Shown: positions 9,936 to 19,393 of the stretch, piece after piece
Position numbering within the stretch: the first letter of the stretch is position 1
How the letters are laid out: each line of letters begins with the position of its first letter
Source of the DNA: Ephydatia muelleri
Lineage: Eukaryota > Porifera > Demospongiae > Spongillida > Spongillidae
DNA: 64,000 nt
Assembly: GCA_013339895.1 (NCBI GenBank)
Contig: JABACO010000001.1
Span: 11,518,813-11,582,812, forward strand
Direction: 5' to 3'
Made by a program: the position numbers and the translations under genes
Notes under the pieces: model-generated
Database searches by the model: none
What the model was told of the DNA's origin: nothing
What the model saw: the letters and a program-made list of their open reading frames with translations, nothing else

Positions 9936-11940
9936 TGCTTATAGAACCCAGTAACAGGGCCAACCTGGTGGTCTCCTCCTCCAAGCAGATGCTCCCACCT
10001 CTACCATCCGTTGACTCTGTGGTTTTTATTTCTTCGTCTGCAGAGGAGTCAAGCTGTGTGGAAGAACAAAGATATTTATTTGTATCCCTGAAGTCAAAAT
10101 CGAACTCGAACACTGGACAGGTCCTACAATGGTAGATAATTTGTTTATGTTTATTGTATGTAATGCTGGTTTGTGTTACTTTTTCATTTTTCTGTATTGT
10201 GGTGAGCTTACTCAATGTGTTTATTAAAGAGTGTTTTATGTTTATTTTTTGGAGTAATGAAAAAGTCTGGGCGATTCTGACCAATAAGCTTTTTGTACGT
10301 GCTGTACGTTTGAATCGCTTTGTTTCTAGCGGTGTCTCTGCTTATCAGAACCTTCAAGTGTTCATGGACCGGTTTGGGAAGCGGGGGGAAGAAAAAAACT
10401 GTTATGCGGTCGTTCAAATTGTGCGCATTCTTTTTGCCAGTCTTCCTCCCATTGTTTTTGTAGTGTTTCGAATTACGTACGGTTGTATCGGCTGATCGAG
10501 GGCTCTTTTTCTTCTTCCATTGGGTTACAGTGTTACAGGATTGTCTGAAATATATTTTTATCGAGTTTTTCTTGTACATGTATATGTACGTTCTTGTCGG
10601 ACTTGTTCGGCGATTGGACTTAATTAGTTTATAGTTTTCATAGAGCATTGTGGTCAGGTACTACTATACACACATGTCACCAATGAATAAATGATATAAG
10701 ATGTCATTTGCTGTTTCCATTTTCTCCATAGTCACACAACACTTTTTGTCACAGTTCAAACCCTTTCCAAATATCGCAACAGTTTCGGAATCATTTGATA
10801 CGTTCCTTCTTCAGGCGCAGATGGACAAAAGTCAAACAAAGAGAAAGGGAACGCAAAAAGGCAGCCATGACATGTCTTAAGGCTAGACAATTTGTTTTCA
10901 CTCTGTTTCGTTACCATAAAGAGCCCCTACAGCTGAATGCTCAAATTCTATATATGATTGTTTGACATCAACTGCAAGAGGCACAAGATAGGAAATGTTG
11001 GTGGTGGTTGATGTGGGCGAAGTTGAAGAATGTATAGAACAAATGATGAAAACGCGAAGTGCACGTGCAGCTGAGCTCACTGTTGTACAACACTAACTCT
11101 CTCGCCACTTATTGCGGTGAGTGTGAAATAAGCGTTTCCGCGTTACAGGGAAACGTTCTTTGTATTGGACCCCGCGAATTTGACAAGCAAAAAACTATTT
11201 TTCTGAACGTTGTGTTGTTGACTACAACGATATACCAGATGTAGAAAAACAAGTGGAGCAGCTGCGGGGCAATATTGTGTGAGAGAGTGTATAACATGTG
11301 TATTGGGACGTTCAACACAATGTATTGCGTATATAACGTCGAAATCCCGCTATTGTATAACAACTAAGCCTTTTTACACAGTGTTGTGACCGCTATAAAT
11401 CATCTGTGAAACAGCCATTGTGTACAACTCAGTTAGTATTTAGGGATGACCCTGAACACGTTCAGTAGTGAACAGGCGATGGCGTTATGGCGGTGATATT
11501 GCATGGTAGGACTGGGCCAGAACGTCGCGCCGTACGCCAGTGGACATAAATAATTATGTTTTATGCCCTAGACGTAGATTCTGTACATGTACTGAATATA
11601 GTGCCTTGCAGCTACATGTATAGACCAGATGCGTTTTAGCTTAGCATGGTAGTATTAGTACGGTTCAAGAGGAGGAGAGCGGAGACCAATTTTTAAAATG
11701 AGAAGCCTGCATGCAGCGACCGGGGTGAGCCCCCACTTTGTATCCTCCACTGCCTTTGTACTCCTAATCAAAATATGGTGAATAGAACCATCAGTAATAC
11801 CAGTATGTTTTGAGGTAAATATACGCATAATTATTGAATTAAAATGCATGAGTATTTACTAACGGCTGCACTTTTGTGTGGTTAGGCGGCCGAGCGGATG
11901 CAGTACGGCGGCCTGCGCGAGGGCCTGTAGCATGTATGCC
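9936..11940. other. No convincing gene; second copy of 60-bp repeat
   Basis: AT-rich sequence. It contains the second copy of the 60-bp repeat at 10987-11050. The longest frames (10208-10648 minus, 10154-10495 plus) overlap each other, have low-complexity composition and match nothing I recognise. I call no gene here. Confidence 0.3.
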
Positions 11941-11950
11941 GTTGAAAAAG

Positions 11951-11958
11951 GTATAAAA
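11951..11958 (+). promoter_or_regulatory. TATA box of the trefoil-like gene
   Basis: TATAAAAG lies 60 bp upstream of the ATG at 12018. A start site about 30 bp downstream would give a 5' leader of about 35-40 nt. The spacing is normal for a TATA-dependent, tissue-restricted animal promoter. Confidence 0.6.
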
Positions 11959-12017
11959 GGAGAACGGATCATCACGCTTAACCACTGCAAAATAAATTGA
12001 AACTATCAGTCCTGGAC

Positions 12018-12542
12018 ATGAAAATCTTGGCTGGAAGCGCGCTTTTCCTCGGGCTGCTTTCTCTTTGTTGCATCGCAACCATGAGCCATGCGATGGGTTT
12101 AGCTTTGGAGCCAGAAGCAGATATGGGGAAATCAGAAGCTTTGGGTGAGGAATATATCAACCAATTTAGTAGCGCAGTTTTATCCACGCGTCCGTCATTA
12201 ACAGATCGACCAGGATTGGTTGTCACGATCCAATCCGTCACGTACCCTAACGTCTTTCTACGTCTCGATGCTAGAGGTGTGACCAGTTTTAACGCAGCTG
12301 GAGTCGGAAAGGTAACCTGCCAGTTCGGTGCTGGAGAGTACGAGAAGTTCATCCTGAGACCCTGCGGCGGTAACGAGTACAATATTGAATCGTTCCAATT
12401 TCCGAACGTGTATCTTCGCATGGACGGGGGCACAGTAACCAGCCACCAGGGGCCGGGATCAGGAATAGTGAATGGCCAGTTCGGGGCTATGACGTACGAG
12501 AGGTTCGTGATCAGGCAGGAAGCGGACGGAGAATATCGATAA
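12018..12542 (+). CDS. Secreted protein with repeated beta-trefoil-like units
   Basis: The ATG at 12018 opens a classic signal peptide (MKILAGSALFLGLLSLCC, cut after ...SHA). The upstream TTG-initiated frame adds nothing. After a ~40-residue acidic propeptide-like stretch come repeats of ~45-50 residues: TYPNVFLRLDARGVTS...VTCQFGAGEYEKF and FQFPNVYLRMDGGTVTS...VNGQFGAMTYERF. A third unit follows out of frame (next entry). Three such units make one beta-trefoil, a fold used by lectins, fascin-like and cytokine-like proteins; the fold call is inference from the repeat pattern. The frame ends at a TAA (12540-12542). Function is unknown. A sugar-binding or effector role is possible but not shown. 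Confidence 0.65.
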   Translation: MKILAGSALFLGLLSLCCIATMSHAMGLALEPEADMGKSEALGEEYINQFSSAVLSTRPSLTDRPGLVVTIQSVTYPNVFLRLDARGVTSFNAAGVGKVTCQFGAGEYEKFILRPCGGNEYNIESFQFPNVYLRMDGGTVTSHQGPGSGIVNGQFGAMTYERFVIRQEADGEYR

Positions 12543-12549
12543 GGTCGGT

Positions 12550-12684
12550 TCAGTTTCCACAAGCGTACCTCCGCATGGACGGCAGCGACGTACACTCGCA
12601 CCACGGGGGAGGTGCTGGTACCGTGAACGCCCAGTATGGAGTTGGATATTTGGAAAAATTCCAGATCACTGTCCTGCAGAAAAC
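12550..12684 (+). pseudogene. Third trefoil repeat, displaced by a frameshift
   Basis: Just after the TAA, another frame reads VQFPQAYLRMDGSDVHSHHG, then AGTVNAQYGVGYLEKFQITV. This is a complete third repeat of the upstream protein. One missing base near 12540 accounts for the break. No intron signals can bridge 10 bp. It is either a null allele or pseudogene, or a sequencing error. The frame continues without a clear stop of its own into the hAT copy at 12806. Confidence 0.7.
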
Positions 12685-12805
12685 GTTTTGTTTATGGTGT
12701 AACGCTGCTTTAAACTCACTATTAGAGCATGCATGTGCATGCATGCGATTTGGTTTAATTTCAGGCGAGCTTGTAGTTTCCATGCATTTTATCCTTACTG
12801 CCGCA

Positions 12806-13569
12806 CAGGGTTGCCGAAGGTCAGCCGGCCTGTCAGGCCGGCCTGACAGGCCAGGGGCCTGGCCTGACCTGTCAGGCCAGGGGTCTAGCCTTTCAGGCCG
12901 GACCACGCCCACCCTAAGCATCATGCAATATGTTAGGCGGGCTTCTCATTGAAAACTCAATCATCAACTATTATTACTTTTTATTGACGTCAAATGGTGC
13001 ATACAAATCCTTCATTCCTAATTACATTTTTATATTTTGTCAACTGCAATCATATTCAGTATACACAATTTGGTGCAACGAAGTACTGAAGTGACTTTAC
13101 ACATTCACCAAATGCACGATTGTAAATCATTCATAATTAATAACTGACAAAAAGCAGCAGAATTTCAAATACATTGTATACATGTGTAGCGACTGAGCAA
13201 GAGTGTACATAATATTGGCTTAATGCATTCGAAGCAGCCATGCATTATGCTTTAGCATAATTGATGCTTCCAGCCGTTGGGGAAGTAGATTCCATCGTTG
13301 ACACTCCTGGATCAACTTGGCTCTTGAAAATACCTCAGATCGGGGTTAGGACAAGGTTTGAGGTGACGAGTGGAAGGCAGAGGAGTGTTTAAAGATGATG
13401 GAACATGCAGGAGAATTGTCGATCGACATAGCGGAGGCAAAATCACCGTATCAATTAATTGAACACCGAATAATTTATAATTGATTGGCTTGACAGGTCG
13501 GCCTATCAGGCCAAGCAGTCAGGCCGGCCGGCCTCAGGCCAGACCCCTGGCTGGCCTACGGCAACCCTA
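12806..13569 (-). mobile_element. hAT element, copy 2, non-autonomous, with 8-bp target duplication
   Basis: The ends are CAGGGTTGCC (12806) and GGCAACCCTA (ending 13569; the last base is mutated from G). The flanking duplication is CTGCCGCA at 12798-12805 and 13570-13577, perfect. The interior is the reverse complement of 8517-9650 at both ends, including the sequence around the start codon of the BED transposase (13340-13440), but the BED and catalytic regions are deleted. It inserted about 120 bp downstream of the trefoil repeats. Confidence 0.9.
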
Positions 13570-13682
13570 CTGCCGCACAATTTAAGTCAATAAAAATTAT
13601 ATCATAAACTTCAAGGCTGCACTAATGTAAATTCTGTATTTAAATGGTCGATACATTACGTTTAGACCGGATTCAGATTCAC

Positions 13683-13710
13683 TTTTCTTGTAAACATGTT
13701 TACAAGAAAA
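13683..13710. repeat. 28-bp perfect palindrome
   Basis: TTTTCTTGTAAACATG followed by its exact mirror complement. It could be a fork-head-like (TGTAAACA) double site or a cruciform-prone sequence. No adjacent gene is evident. Confidence 0.7.
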
Positions 13711-14340
13711 CATGATGTAATTCAGAATTACACCATGCACCATGCAAAAGATTATACACAACCATATATTTACTTGTGACGCACAACTTCATTATTACTA
13801 GCTTCACATATACATGTATATCCCTTGCACAATTATATCACATGATGATGTAGTTAGATCCTTATGCATGAATGATACGTAACAATGCGCTTTGGCCCTG
13901 GTTAGCAGCTGTTGTTATAATATACACAAGCATGAACTAGAGCCCCAACAAGTAAAGTCTGAAACAATGTACTGTAGATGCATTTGTGATCATCGTTAGT
14001 AAAAACCGCGTGTGCCATCCCATTCACCATTGTGTGCGGAGTACCACGACCCTTCAGGAGTCAGTCAGGGTTATCGTTTGTGGACGACTTATCAATTCTA
14101 GAGATCCGTCATCTGTTAATACTTGATGTTAATCATAGTATCCAATACATCGAGAGGACATCTATATGCTATTTTAAGTCGAAAATATTTTCCGATTGCA
14201 TCAATGGATAGAAATAAATCGGAAAATCATAATTTTATGGCATTTGCACTGTAAGGAAAAGTGTTACAAATTGTCAAAGAAAATATAATTAGTACTTGCG
14301 ATCGCGGTCATTACGTAATGCAGTAAGTCATGCTTTTTAA
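13711..14340. other. AT-rich intergenic sequence
   Basis: No frame of interest, no repeat recognised, and no splice-flanked open segment that resembles a known family. Confidence 0.4.
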
Positions 14341-14344
14341 AAAC

Positions 14345-14575
14345 ATATGGAGAAATGGCCCATACATTGGCGGTCATCTTGCTTTCTTTTTTCAAATTGA
14401 ATTTTAAACACGTTTATGATTTACGATAAATCAGACTGATTGTGAATCTGTGCTTTATAAGATTATACCATTAAACTACAATCAAGACAAAAATTTAATT
14501 TCTACCGCGCATAATTTATTCATAAACGAAGTAGTCATTACGTAATACCTTGCGTCATCTTAGAATAAAGATATA
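14345..14575 (+). repeat. Dispersed ~200-bp repeat, copy 1
   Basis: It shares GAAATGGCCCATACAT, GGCGGTCATCTTGCTT, ATCAAGACAAAAA and TTTCTACCGCGCATAATTTA, in order, with 45005-45200. There is no coding capacity. It is a short interspersed or MITE-like element; in the second copy it directly follows a pogo-type terminus. Confidence 0.65.
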
Positions 14576-14889
14576 ATTATGTCGGCTAGCTAGTAGTGGT
14601 TAACGGTTATAGACTTTAATGTCTGTAACGTAACTATCAATACAATTTGAATTACAATTATAATTGAACCGATACACTAACTTATCGGCTATGCGTCACT
14701 TGCACTGGTGATGTGGAGCGCATCAATTAGGCACAATGATGCATGCAGGGATCGAACTACGTATGCCCTTCATGCTTTCATCTTCTGCATGAGACGCAGG
14801 TGTTATGGTGAGTATACTATGCGAATTTAGTAGCGTAGGGTATGTTCGGCAGTGGGTAGTGATCGGCCCTATGTGCATATCTTGGAAGG

Positions 14890-15002
14890 AGTAGATATGG
14901 CCTTCTCCCAATACTAGTACAGTTGGCCATCTCTCTATAATCTTGCATATCTCCCTGTACTGTAACCAGTGGTAGCCTTCTCCCTTTACTCCCGAACCGT
15001 TA
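14890..15002. repeat. Left half of a TTGGCCTTCTCCCTATACTG minisatellite
   Basis: Diverged ~20-bp units resembling TGGCCTTCTCCC-TACTG. The array resumes at 17182 on the other side of the 15005-17179 element, so the transposon landed within it. Confidence 0.6.
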
Positions 15003-15245
15003 ATGGACCAGTTGCGCGTAAGGCTAAGGAATTTAATTAGCGTTAATTACACGTGACGTCACGGCTGGCGGCTGTTCTGTCAATGAGAAGTCAATGGAAG
15101 CACTATCGTGTTGCGAATTTCAGAGCTTCGTATCTAACGTGCTCTAATTAAAAGAACTTTGATAAACTTAACAGTCATCCACGTGTGATATACCGTTTGT
15201 AGCGTGACAAGAGACCGAGTGGTTGCGAAGATCTAGCAATAGAAA

Positions 15246-15985
15246 ATGAGCGGCATTAGCAACGCTGCGTGTGAAGTTACTCTTACCGAAGATGATATTC
15301 CCGGAGCCAAACTTTCGAAGCCCTACAATAAGCATACCATATCTGCCTTACGGTGGTGGTTGTTATGTAGAGGCATCGAAGTTCCCACTTCTTGGAAAAA
15401 GCAGCAAATCTTGGATAGGTTTGTGATACAACAAAAACTGATGATTAGTGCTTTAAAATACTTCTTCACTTGACTCTACTTAAGAGTTCTCCTTTCTGAG
15501 CAGGAGCAGGAGAAGATTGTGGATGTTGATGGCTCGTATACTCACAGGAAGTATGAATGCTTAAAAGAAGCTGGAGAGCAGGTGCTGATGCCATCAAATC
15601 CACCCCCTCCTCTTACTGGCTGGAAGCAGGTCACTGGTGCTAACATTAAGGACATAGCTCGTTCTATACCACAAGTTACATCTGGTAAATACTACAATTT
15701 ATGCTTTACATTTTATATTGTTTAAATAAGTACATGTATGAATGTAGGTCTTGTGTATACATACTTGGCTGGACACGTTGGGCACTTTGGGGAAGAAGGG
15801 GCTTTTAGAGCACTGGAGCGTGGATATGCACACTGGGCTTCTGGACGGCTACAGGAGTTGCAAGTGAATGCCAATCAATTTTTCTGTCATGTCAAATGTA
15901 CCACATCACCATCGATGAAGGGTGGCATATACAAAGTTTATATGCTCCTTGGAAAAGAGGGAGATGTAGTTACAACGTTTCCTTG
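15246..15985 (+). pseudogene. SAP-like accessory transposon protein, 3' truncated
   Basis: Exon 1 (from ATG 15246) encodes IPGAKLSKPYNKHTISALRW with WLLCRGIEVP, a SAP-like DNA-binding helix pair. Exon 2 (~15503-15684) has DGSYTHRKYECLKEAG and NPPPPLTGWKQV and ends at GGTAAATAC. Exon 3 starts after ATGTAG at ~15749 and reads AFRALERGYAHWASGRLQEL and FCHVKCTTSPSMKGGIYKVY. Related animal transposon proteins continue into a SWIM-type CxC...CxH finger and a YqaJ nuclease; here the gene stops before them. The two intron borders are plausible GT-AG pairs and the exon 2/3 phase fits. Confidence 0.55.
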
Positions 15986-15989
15986 CACC

Positions 15990-16310
15990 ATCTTTTGACC
16001 CCCAGAAGTAAAGATGGTCCACAGCAGGGCCAAGTAGCTCAAAAAAAGCTAAAAACAAACGAAAAGAGGAGAACCCAGTATAAAATTGTACCAGCTTGTC
16101 GTCATGTTGTATCTGTTCAATACAGAATGGTAGCTTTGTCGAATCTGATAAGCGACCCTTTTTCTCCTCTTCTAGTACTTTTATACGTTTCAAAAGAGCT
16201 TCATTCATCAAGCGGTATTCTTCAGCCTGCAGTCCACTTGGTCCAGGTAGCTCATAGACAGTATAATTGGCATCAAGTTGCTCCCCAACCTGGGCTATCA
16301 GGAGTTGAGG
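15990..16310 (-). pseudogene. THAP transposase, coiled-coil and helix-turn-helix part
   Basis: The minus strand reads ANYTVYELPGPSGLQAEEY, then LLKRIKVLEEEKKGRL (a short coiled coil) and CIEQIQHDDKLVQFYTGFSS with LLGPAVDHLYFWG. This matches the segment between THAP and DDE domains in animal THAP-tagged transposases (HTH_Tnp_4-like). It is out of frame with the THAP segment because the intervening minisatellite has slipped. The DDE domain is deleted, and the frame runs into antisense of the neighbouring gene after WGSKDGARKR. Confidence 0.6.
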
Positions 16311-17053
16311 TAGAGGAGTACTAGTAGATGGTAGAGGAGTACTAGTAGATTGTAGAGGAGTACCAGTAGATGGTAGAGGAGTACCAGTAGATGGTAGAGG
16401 AGTACTAGTAGATGGTAGAGGAGTACTAGTAGATTGTAGAGGAGTACTAGTTGATGGTAGAGATGGTAGAGGAGTACTAGTAGATGGTAGAGGAGTACTG
16501 TTAGATGGTAGAGATGGTAGAGGAGTACTAGTAGATGGTAGAGGAGTACTAGTAGATGGTAGAGGAGTACTGTTAGATGGTAGAGATGGTAGAGGAGTAC
16601 TAGTAGATGGTAGAGGAGTACTAGTAGATGGTAGAGGAGTACTAGTAGATGGTAGAGATGGTAAAGGAGTACTAGTAGATGGTAGAGGCGTACTAGTAGA
16701 TGGCAGATAAGTACTAGTAGATGGAGTAGTAGTAATGTCAGAAACAACTGCAGCGTAGTTACACGCTCAGGTGTTATGGTGAATAACCTTCGAGCTTCTC
16801 TGTTCTTAGCTCTTTGTGCTCTCGAATCTTGTTTGATACGCTTCCATAAAAACAGGCTTGGAGAATTACGGGGATCCCCATTTTGAAAATGCCTAGAGCA
16901 TACTAGAGAACTTGACCCGAGGTTCTCTTTCTGAAGGTGAAGAGCGTCTGTCCACTTAGCTCGCATAATCGGATCCTTCGGAATTCTATGAAAAGAGACG
17001 TTTGGATCTGTTGCCTTGGTAATCCCACACACTGCACATCGATCTCCAGGCAT
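16298..17053 (-). CDS. THAP zinc-finger domain with expanded repeat tail (truncated transposase)
   Basis: The start MPGDRCAVCG opens a THAP (C2CH) domain over residues ~5-75: CAVCG, VSFHRIPKD, KWTDALHLQKE, VCSRHF, the usual Cys, Cys, Cys and His ligands and the conserved Trp. THAP domains bind specific DNA, usually the element's own ends. A basic linker (KRIKQDSRAQRAKNREARR) is followed by a minisatellite-encoded LLVLLYHLL repeat up to the stop. The repeat has replaced or frameshifted the normal linker, so this product is only the DNA-binding part. It could act as a repressor if expressed, which is speculation. Confidence 0.7.
   Translation of the reverse strand: MPGDRCAVCGITKATDPNVSFHRIPKDPIMRAKWTDALHLQKENLGSSSLVCSRHFQNGDPRNSPSLFLWKRIKQDSRAQRAKNREARRLFTITPERVTTLQLFLTLLLLHLLVLICHLLVRLYHLLVLLYHLYHLLVLLYHLLVLLYHLLVLLYHLYHLTVLLYHLLVLLYHLLVLLYHLYHLTVLLYHLLVLLYHLYHQLVLLYNLLVLLYHLLVLLYHLLVLLYHLLVLLYNLLVLLYHLLVLLYLNS
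16310..16725. repeat. 21-bp minisatellite GGTAGAGGAGTACTAGTAGAT
   Basis: About 20 units, some expanded by a GGTAGA hexamer, lie within the coding part of the minus-strand THAP gene. Length change of 21 bp keeps frame, but the 6-bp variants and single-base slips explain the break between THAP and downstream parts. Confidence 0.9.
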
Positions 17054-17181
17054 TTAGCTGTCCGTAACTCTCCGTACCACCTCTTACAAAGTTTTTTAGA
17101 AAAAGATTCTGCCGCCAGCTGTGACGTCACGAGTAATTAACGGGCTAATTAAATTCATAGCCTTACGCGCAACTGGTCCAT

Positions 17182-17340
17182 TGCCCGTCTCCTTATACTG
17201 TTGGTCTTCTTCCTTTATTGTTAGACTGGTGGCCTTCTCCCTATACTATTGGCCTTCTCCCTATAGTGTTGGCCTTCTCCCTATTCTGTTGGCCTTGTTG
17301 AGTGTGGATATACTGTTGGCCTTCTCTTATTCAAATTAGA
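17182..17340. repeat. Right half of the TTGGCCTTCTCCCTATACTG minisatellite
   Basis: Six to seven units of ~20 bp, clearer than the left half at 14890-15002. Confidence 0.8.
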
Positions 17341-17504
17341 GGCAAACCAGGGGGTGGATAGGGGGTGGGAGTGGTAAATCCCTGCCCTGTCCAATACCAT
17401 ACACTGTATATGGACTACAACTGTTTACAGCGTACATACTGGAACAGGCCTGCACATCCGGTGGGTGTGGCCAAAGCAACTCCAGCAGCTTGAATACATT
17501 ACAA

Positions 17505-17620
17505 GCCATGCCCACATTCCCGGCTGCTCCCAATGTTACTGCTCTGAACGCTGTGACTGCACTGTCCAATCCAAATGGCCTGCTGATCCAGTATGATGTG
17601 TGGGATAGGGGGGTACCTTT
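17505..17620 (+). pseudogene. Fibronectin-III fragment (usherin-like)
   Basis: One frame reads PAAPNVTALNAVTALSNPNG and LLIQYDVW, resembling the N-terminal strand and the PNGLLxxYxV turn of an FN3 domain. It is the first of several worn pieces that together look like an usherin-type matrix gene extending to 19583. Confidence 0.45.
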
Positions 17621-17930
17621 CTTGGGGAAACCCCACCCTTTGGAAGTGTTTGATCTCTGATTATTATATATACCCCACCCCTGATTTACTGTGAACACGA
17701 CTTGTATTTGTAGCCCCGCTCACGCCACGTGCTGTGTAAGTACATGTAGGTGCCACACCCCCTGTATTGCAAATGTGAGGTGTGTGTGTGTGAACATATG
17801 TATTCATGCATACTCACATTCACACATGTATCACTCGCACACATACTCACATACATGTACATATATATGCACACTGTCGTGTGTGTGTGTGTGTGTGTAT
17901 TTGTGTATGGTTGTCACATCTTGGTCCCTT

Positions 17931-18200
17931 TCACAGCACCATTGGGGGTTCCAAGCCCTCAGCTTCTGGCACTCTCCTCTTCCTCTGTCAGTGTGATGTA
18001 GTTTAACCCCTCAGTTCCCAATGGGATCATCACAGCCTGCAATGTGTAAGCTGTTTCCGTACTGGCCTTCTCACTACCTCCAGTGTCCCGTGGTACATAA
18101 CCTGCAGCCGTCAACGCAGTACAGCTTTGTGGAAGCAGCATGCACCACAGCTGGGATATCAGACTGGTGGTGTTGCCAATGTCACAACACTGGATAGTGG
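17931..18200 (+). pseudogene. Fibronectin-III pseudo-exon
   Basis: A TTTCACAG acceptor precedes APLGVPSPQLLALSSSSVSV. A stop and frame changes follow, with PSVPNGIIT in one frame and HNLQPSTQYSFVEAACTTAG in another. The pieces in order make one FN3 domain (W strand region, PNGII turn, LQPxTxYSFxVAAC). At least two frameshifts show decay. A GT microsatellite follows. Confidence 0.55.
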
Positions 18201-18221
18201 TACGTATACGTTGTGTATGTG

Positions 18222-18223
18222 GA

Positions 18224-18287
<64 letters not shown>

Positions 18288-18340
18288 CTGCATGTGCACA
18301 TGTGTATGTGTGTGTGTGGGTGTGTGTTTACATGTATGTG
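18222..18340. repeat. (GT)n microsatellite
   Basis: Interrupted GT repeat. Shorter GT tracts lie at 17776-17796 and 17876-17901. All fall between the FN3-like pieces, as in introns. Confidence 0.9.
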
Positions 18341-18606
18341 TGTGGATGTTGTTTGTGTTGCAGGTACATGTACATGTGTATGATTTGGTGTTGTAGGTAC
18401 ATGTTTTATGGCCTTCTCTTCTTGCTTTGCGTAAAGAAAATGGCAGTCATTCAGTTTGTACACTTAGTAGACACAAGCAGCATTTGCATGCATGTGTGTC
18501 ATGTGCACATGATGTGTGTGTGGGTTATGTGTTATGTGTTCAATTATATTCAACAAAGCCCCAAGTGGTCATTGACAACCACTTTGTAACTTTCTCACAC
18601 CCTTAG

Positions 18607-19290
18607 CACCTGTGGGCCAAGCTCCCCCCTCATCCTCAATACCAATTCCTCTTCCATGTCCCTCCAATGAATGCTCCCCTCCAACCCGACTATGTCATCA
18701 CTGCCTACACCTTGCACCATGAGTCCCCAGCCTTAAGTCCCAGTCAGAGATGTGGGCATCTCCTTCGACGGTAGGGGCCTGGCTACATTCAGCGGGCACA
18801 TGTTCTATTGTGGTTTTATTAACCAGGCCACAGTCCAGTTCCATACCTACAACCCCAGTGGCATTCTCTTCTACCAGATCAACAGTGTAATGACTGACTT
18901 CCTGGGGGTGAAGCTTCATGGCGGGTTGCCATGGTTAATATTTGATGTGGGCTCTGGACCAGCTGTCGTTGGATCCAACAGTACCAGAACCTTAAACGAT
19001 GGTCAGTGGCACACTGTGAGCTTCAGAACTCATCGGTCATGTTGAGCTTGTACGTCGGTGCGAGTGTGGTGCAGTCCCCTCCTGTAACCTATGTGATGGC
19101 CAGGGGTACGTGGTACTGTTTGAGCAGCCTCCAATACCTTCTACGTCACCGTGGATACGGTGCACGCGGCGGCCATCACTGCCGCGATTGTACCACTGCT
19201 GACCATGAAAGTCTACTTTGAGGGATTTCCCAGCACGTCGAGCAGATATGGCATTGCAACCCCTTACAGCATGTGTCTTATCCCCTCCTG
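18607..19290 (+). pseudogene. FN3 end plus laminin-G domain (usherin-like), frameshifted
   Basis: After an acceptor (CTCACACCCTTAG) come frameshifted FN3 pieces (APVGQAPP; DYVITAYTL). An open stretch over 18752-19035 then reads FYCGFINQATVQFHTYNPSG, then ILFYQ, DFLGVKLHGGLPWLIFDVGS and TRTLNDGQWHTVSF, a clear laminin G domain (LamG beta-sandwich of extracellular matrix proteins). The frame breaks at ~19022, continues as MLSLYVGASVVQS, and breaks again before GFPSTSSRYGIATPYSMC, the domain end. Several frames are needed for one domain, so it is a pseudogene or poorly assembled. Confidence 0.65.
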
Positions 19291-19393
19291 AATGGTACCA
19301 CGGTGTGTGTGTGATTGTGTTTGCGTGTGTATGTGTGTGTCACTGACTGTGTATACATGTACATGTATGTGTGATGTCATCCTCTTCCCCCAG

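Larger units (their letters stand above)
15005..17179. mobile_element. Two-gene THAP/SAP DNA transposon (ISL2EU-like), internally deleted
   Basis: About 70 bp at each end are inverted repeats: GGACCAGTTGCGCGTAAGGC on the left and GCCTTACGCGCAACTGGTCC on the right, extending through a shared GTGACGTCAC and GCTGGCGGC block. Both ends are flanked by AT, which fits a 2-bp duplication. Inside, a plus-strand gene (SAP-like protein) and a minus-strand gene (THAP transposase) converge and both are cut at ~15985-15990. ISL2EU elements are known for pairing a THAP/DDE transposase with a second nuclease (YqaJ) protein; this assignment is inference from the protein parts. Confidence 0.7.

Noticed and set aside
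10154..10648. Two overlapping frames of 113 and 146 codons on opposite strands
   Set aside because: The plus one lacks a proper ATG at its listed start, both are low-complexity and match no family; no promoter or splice signals.
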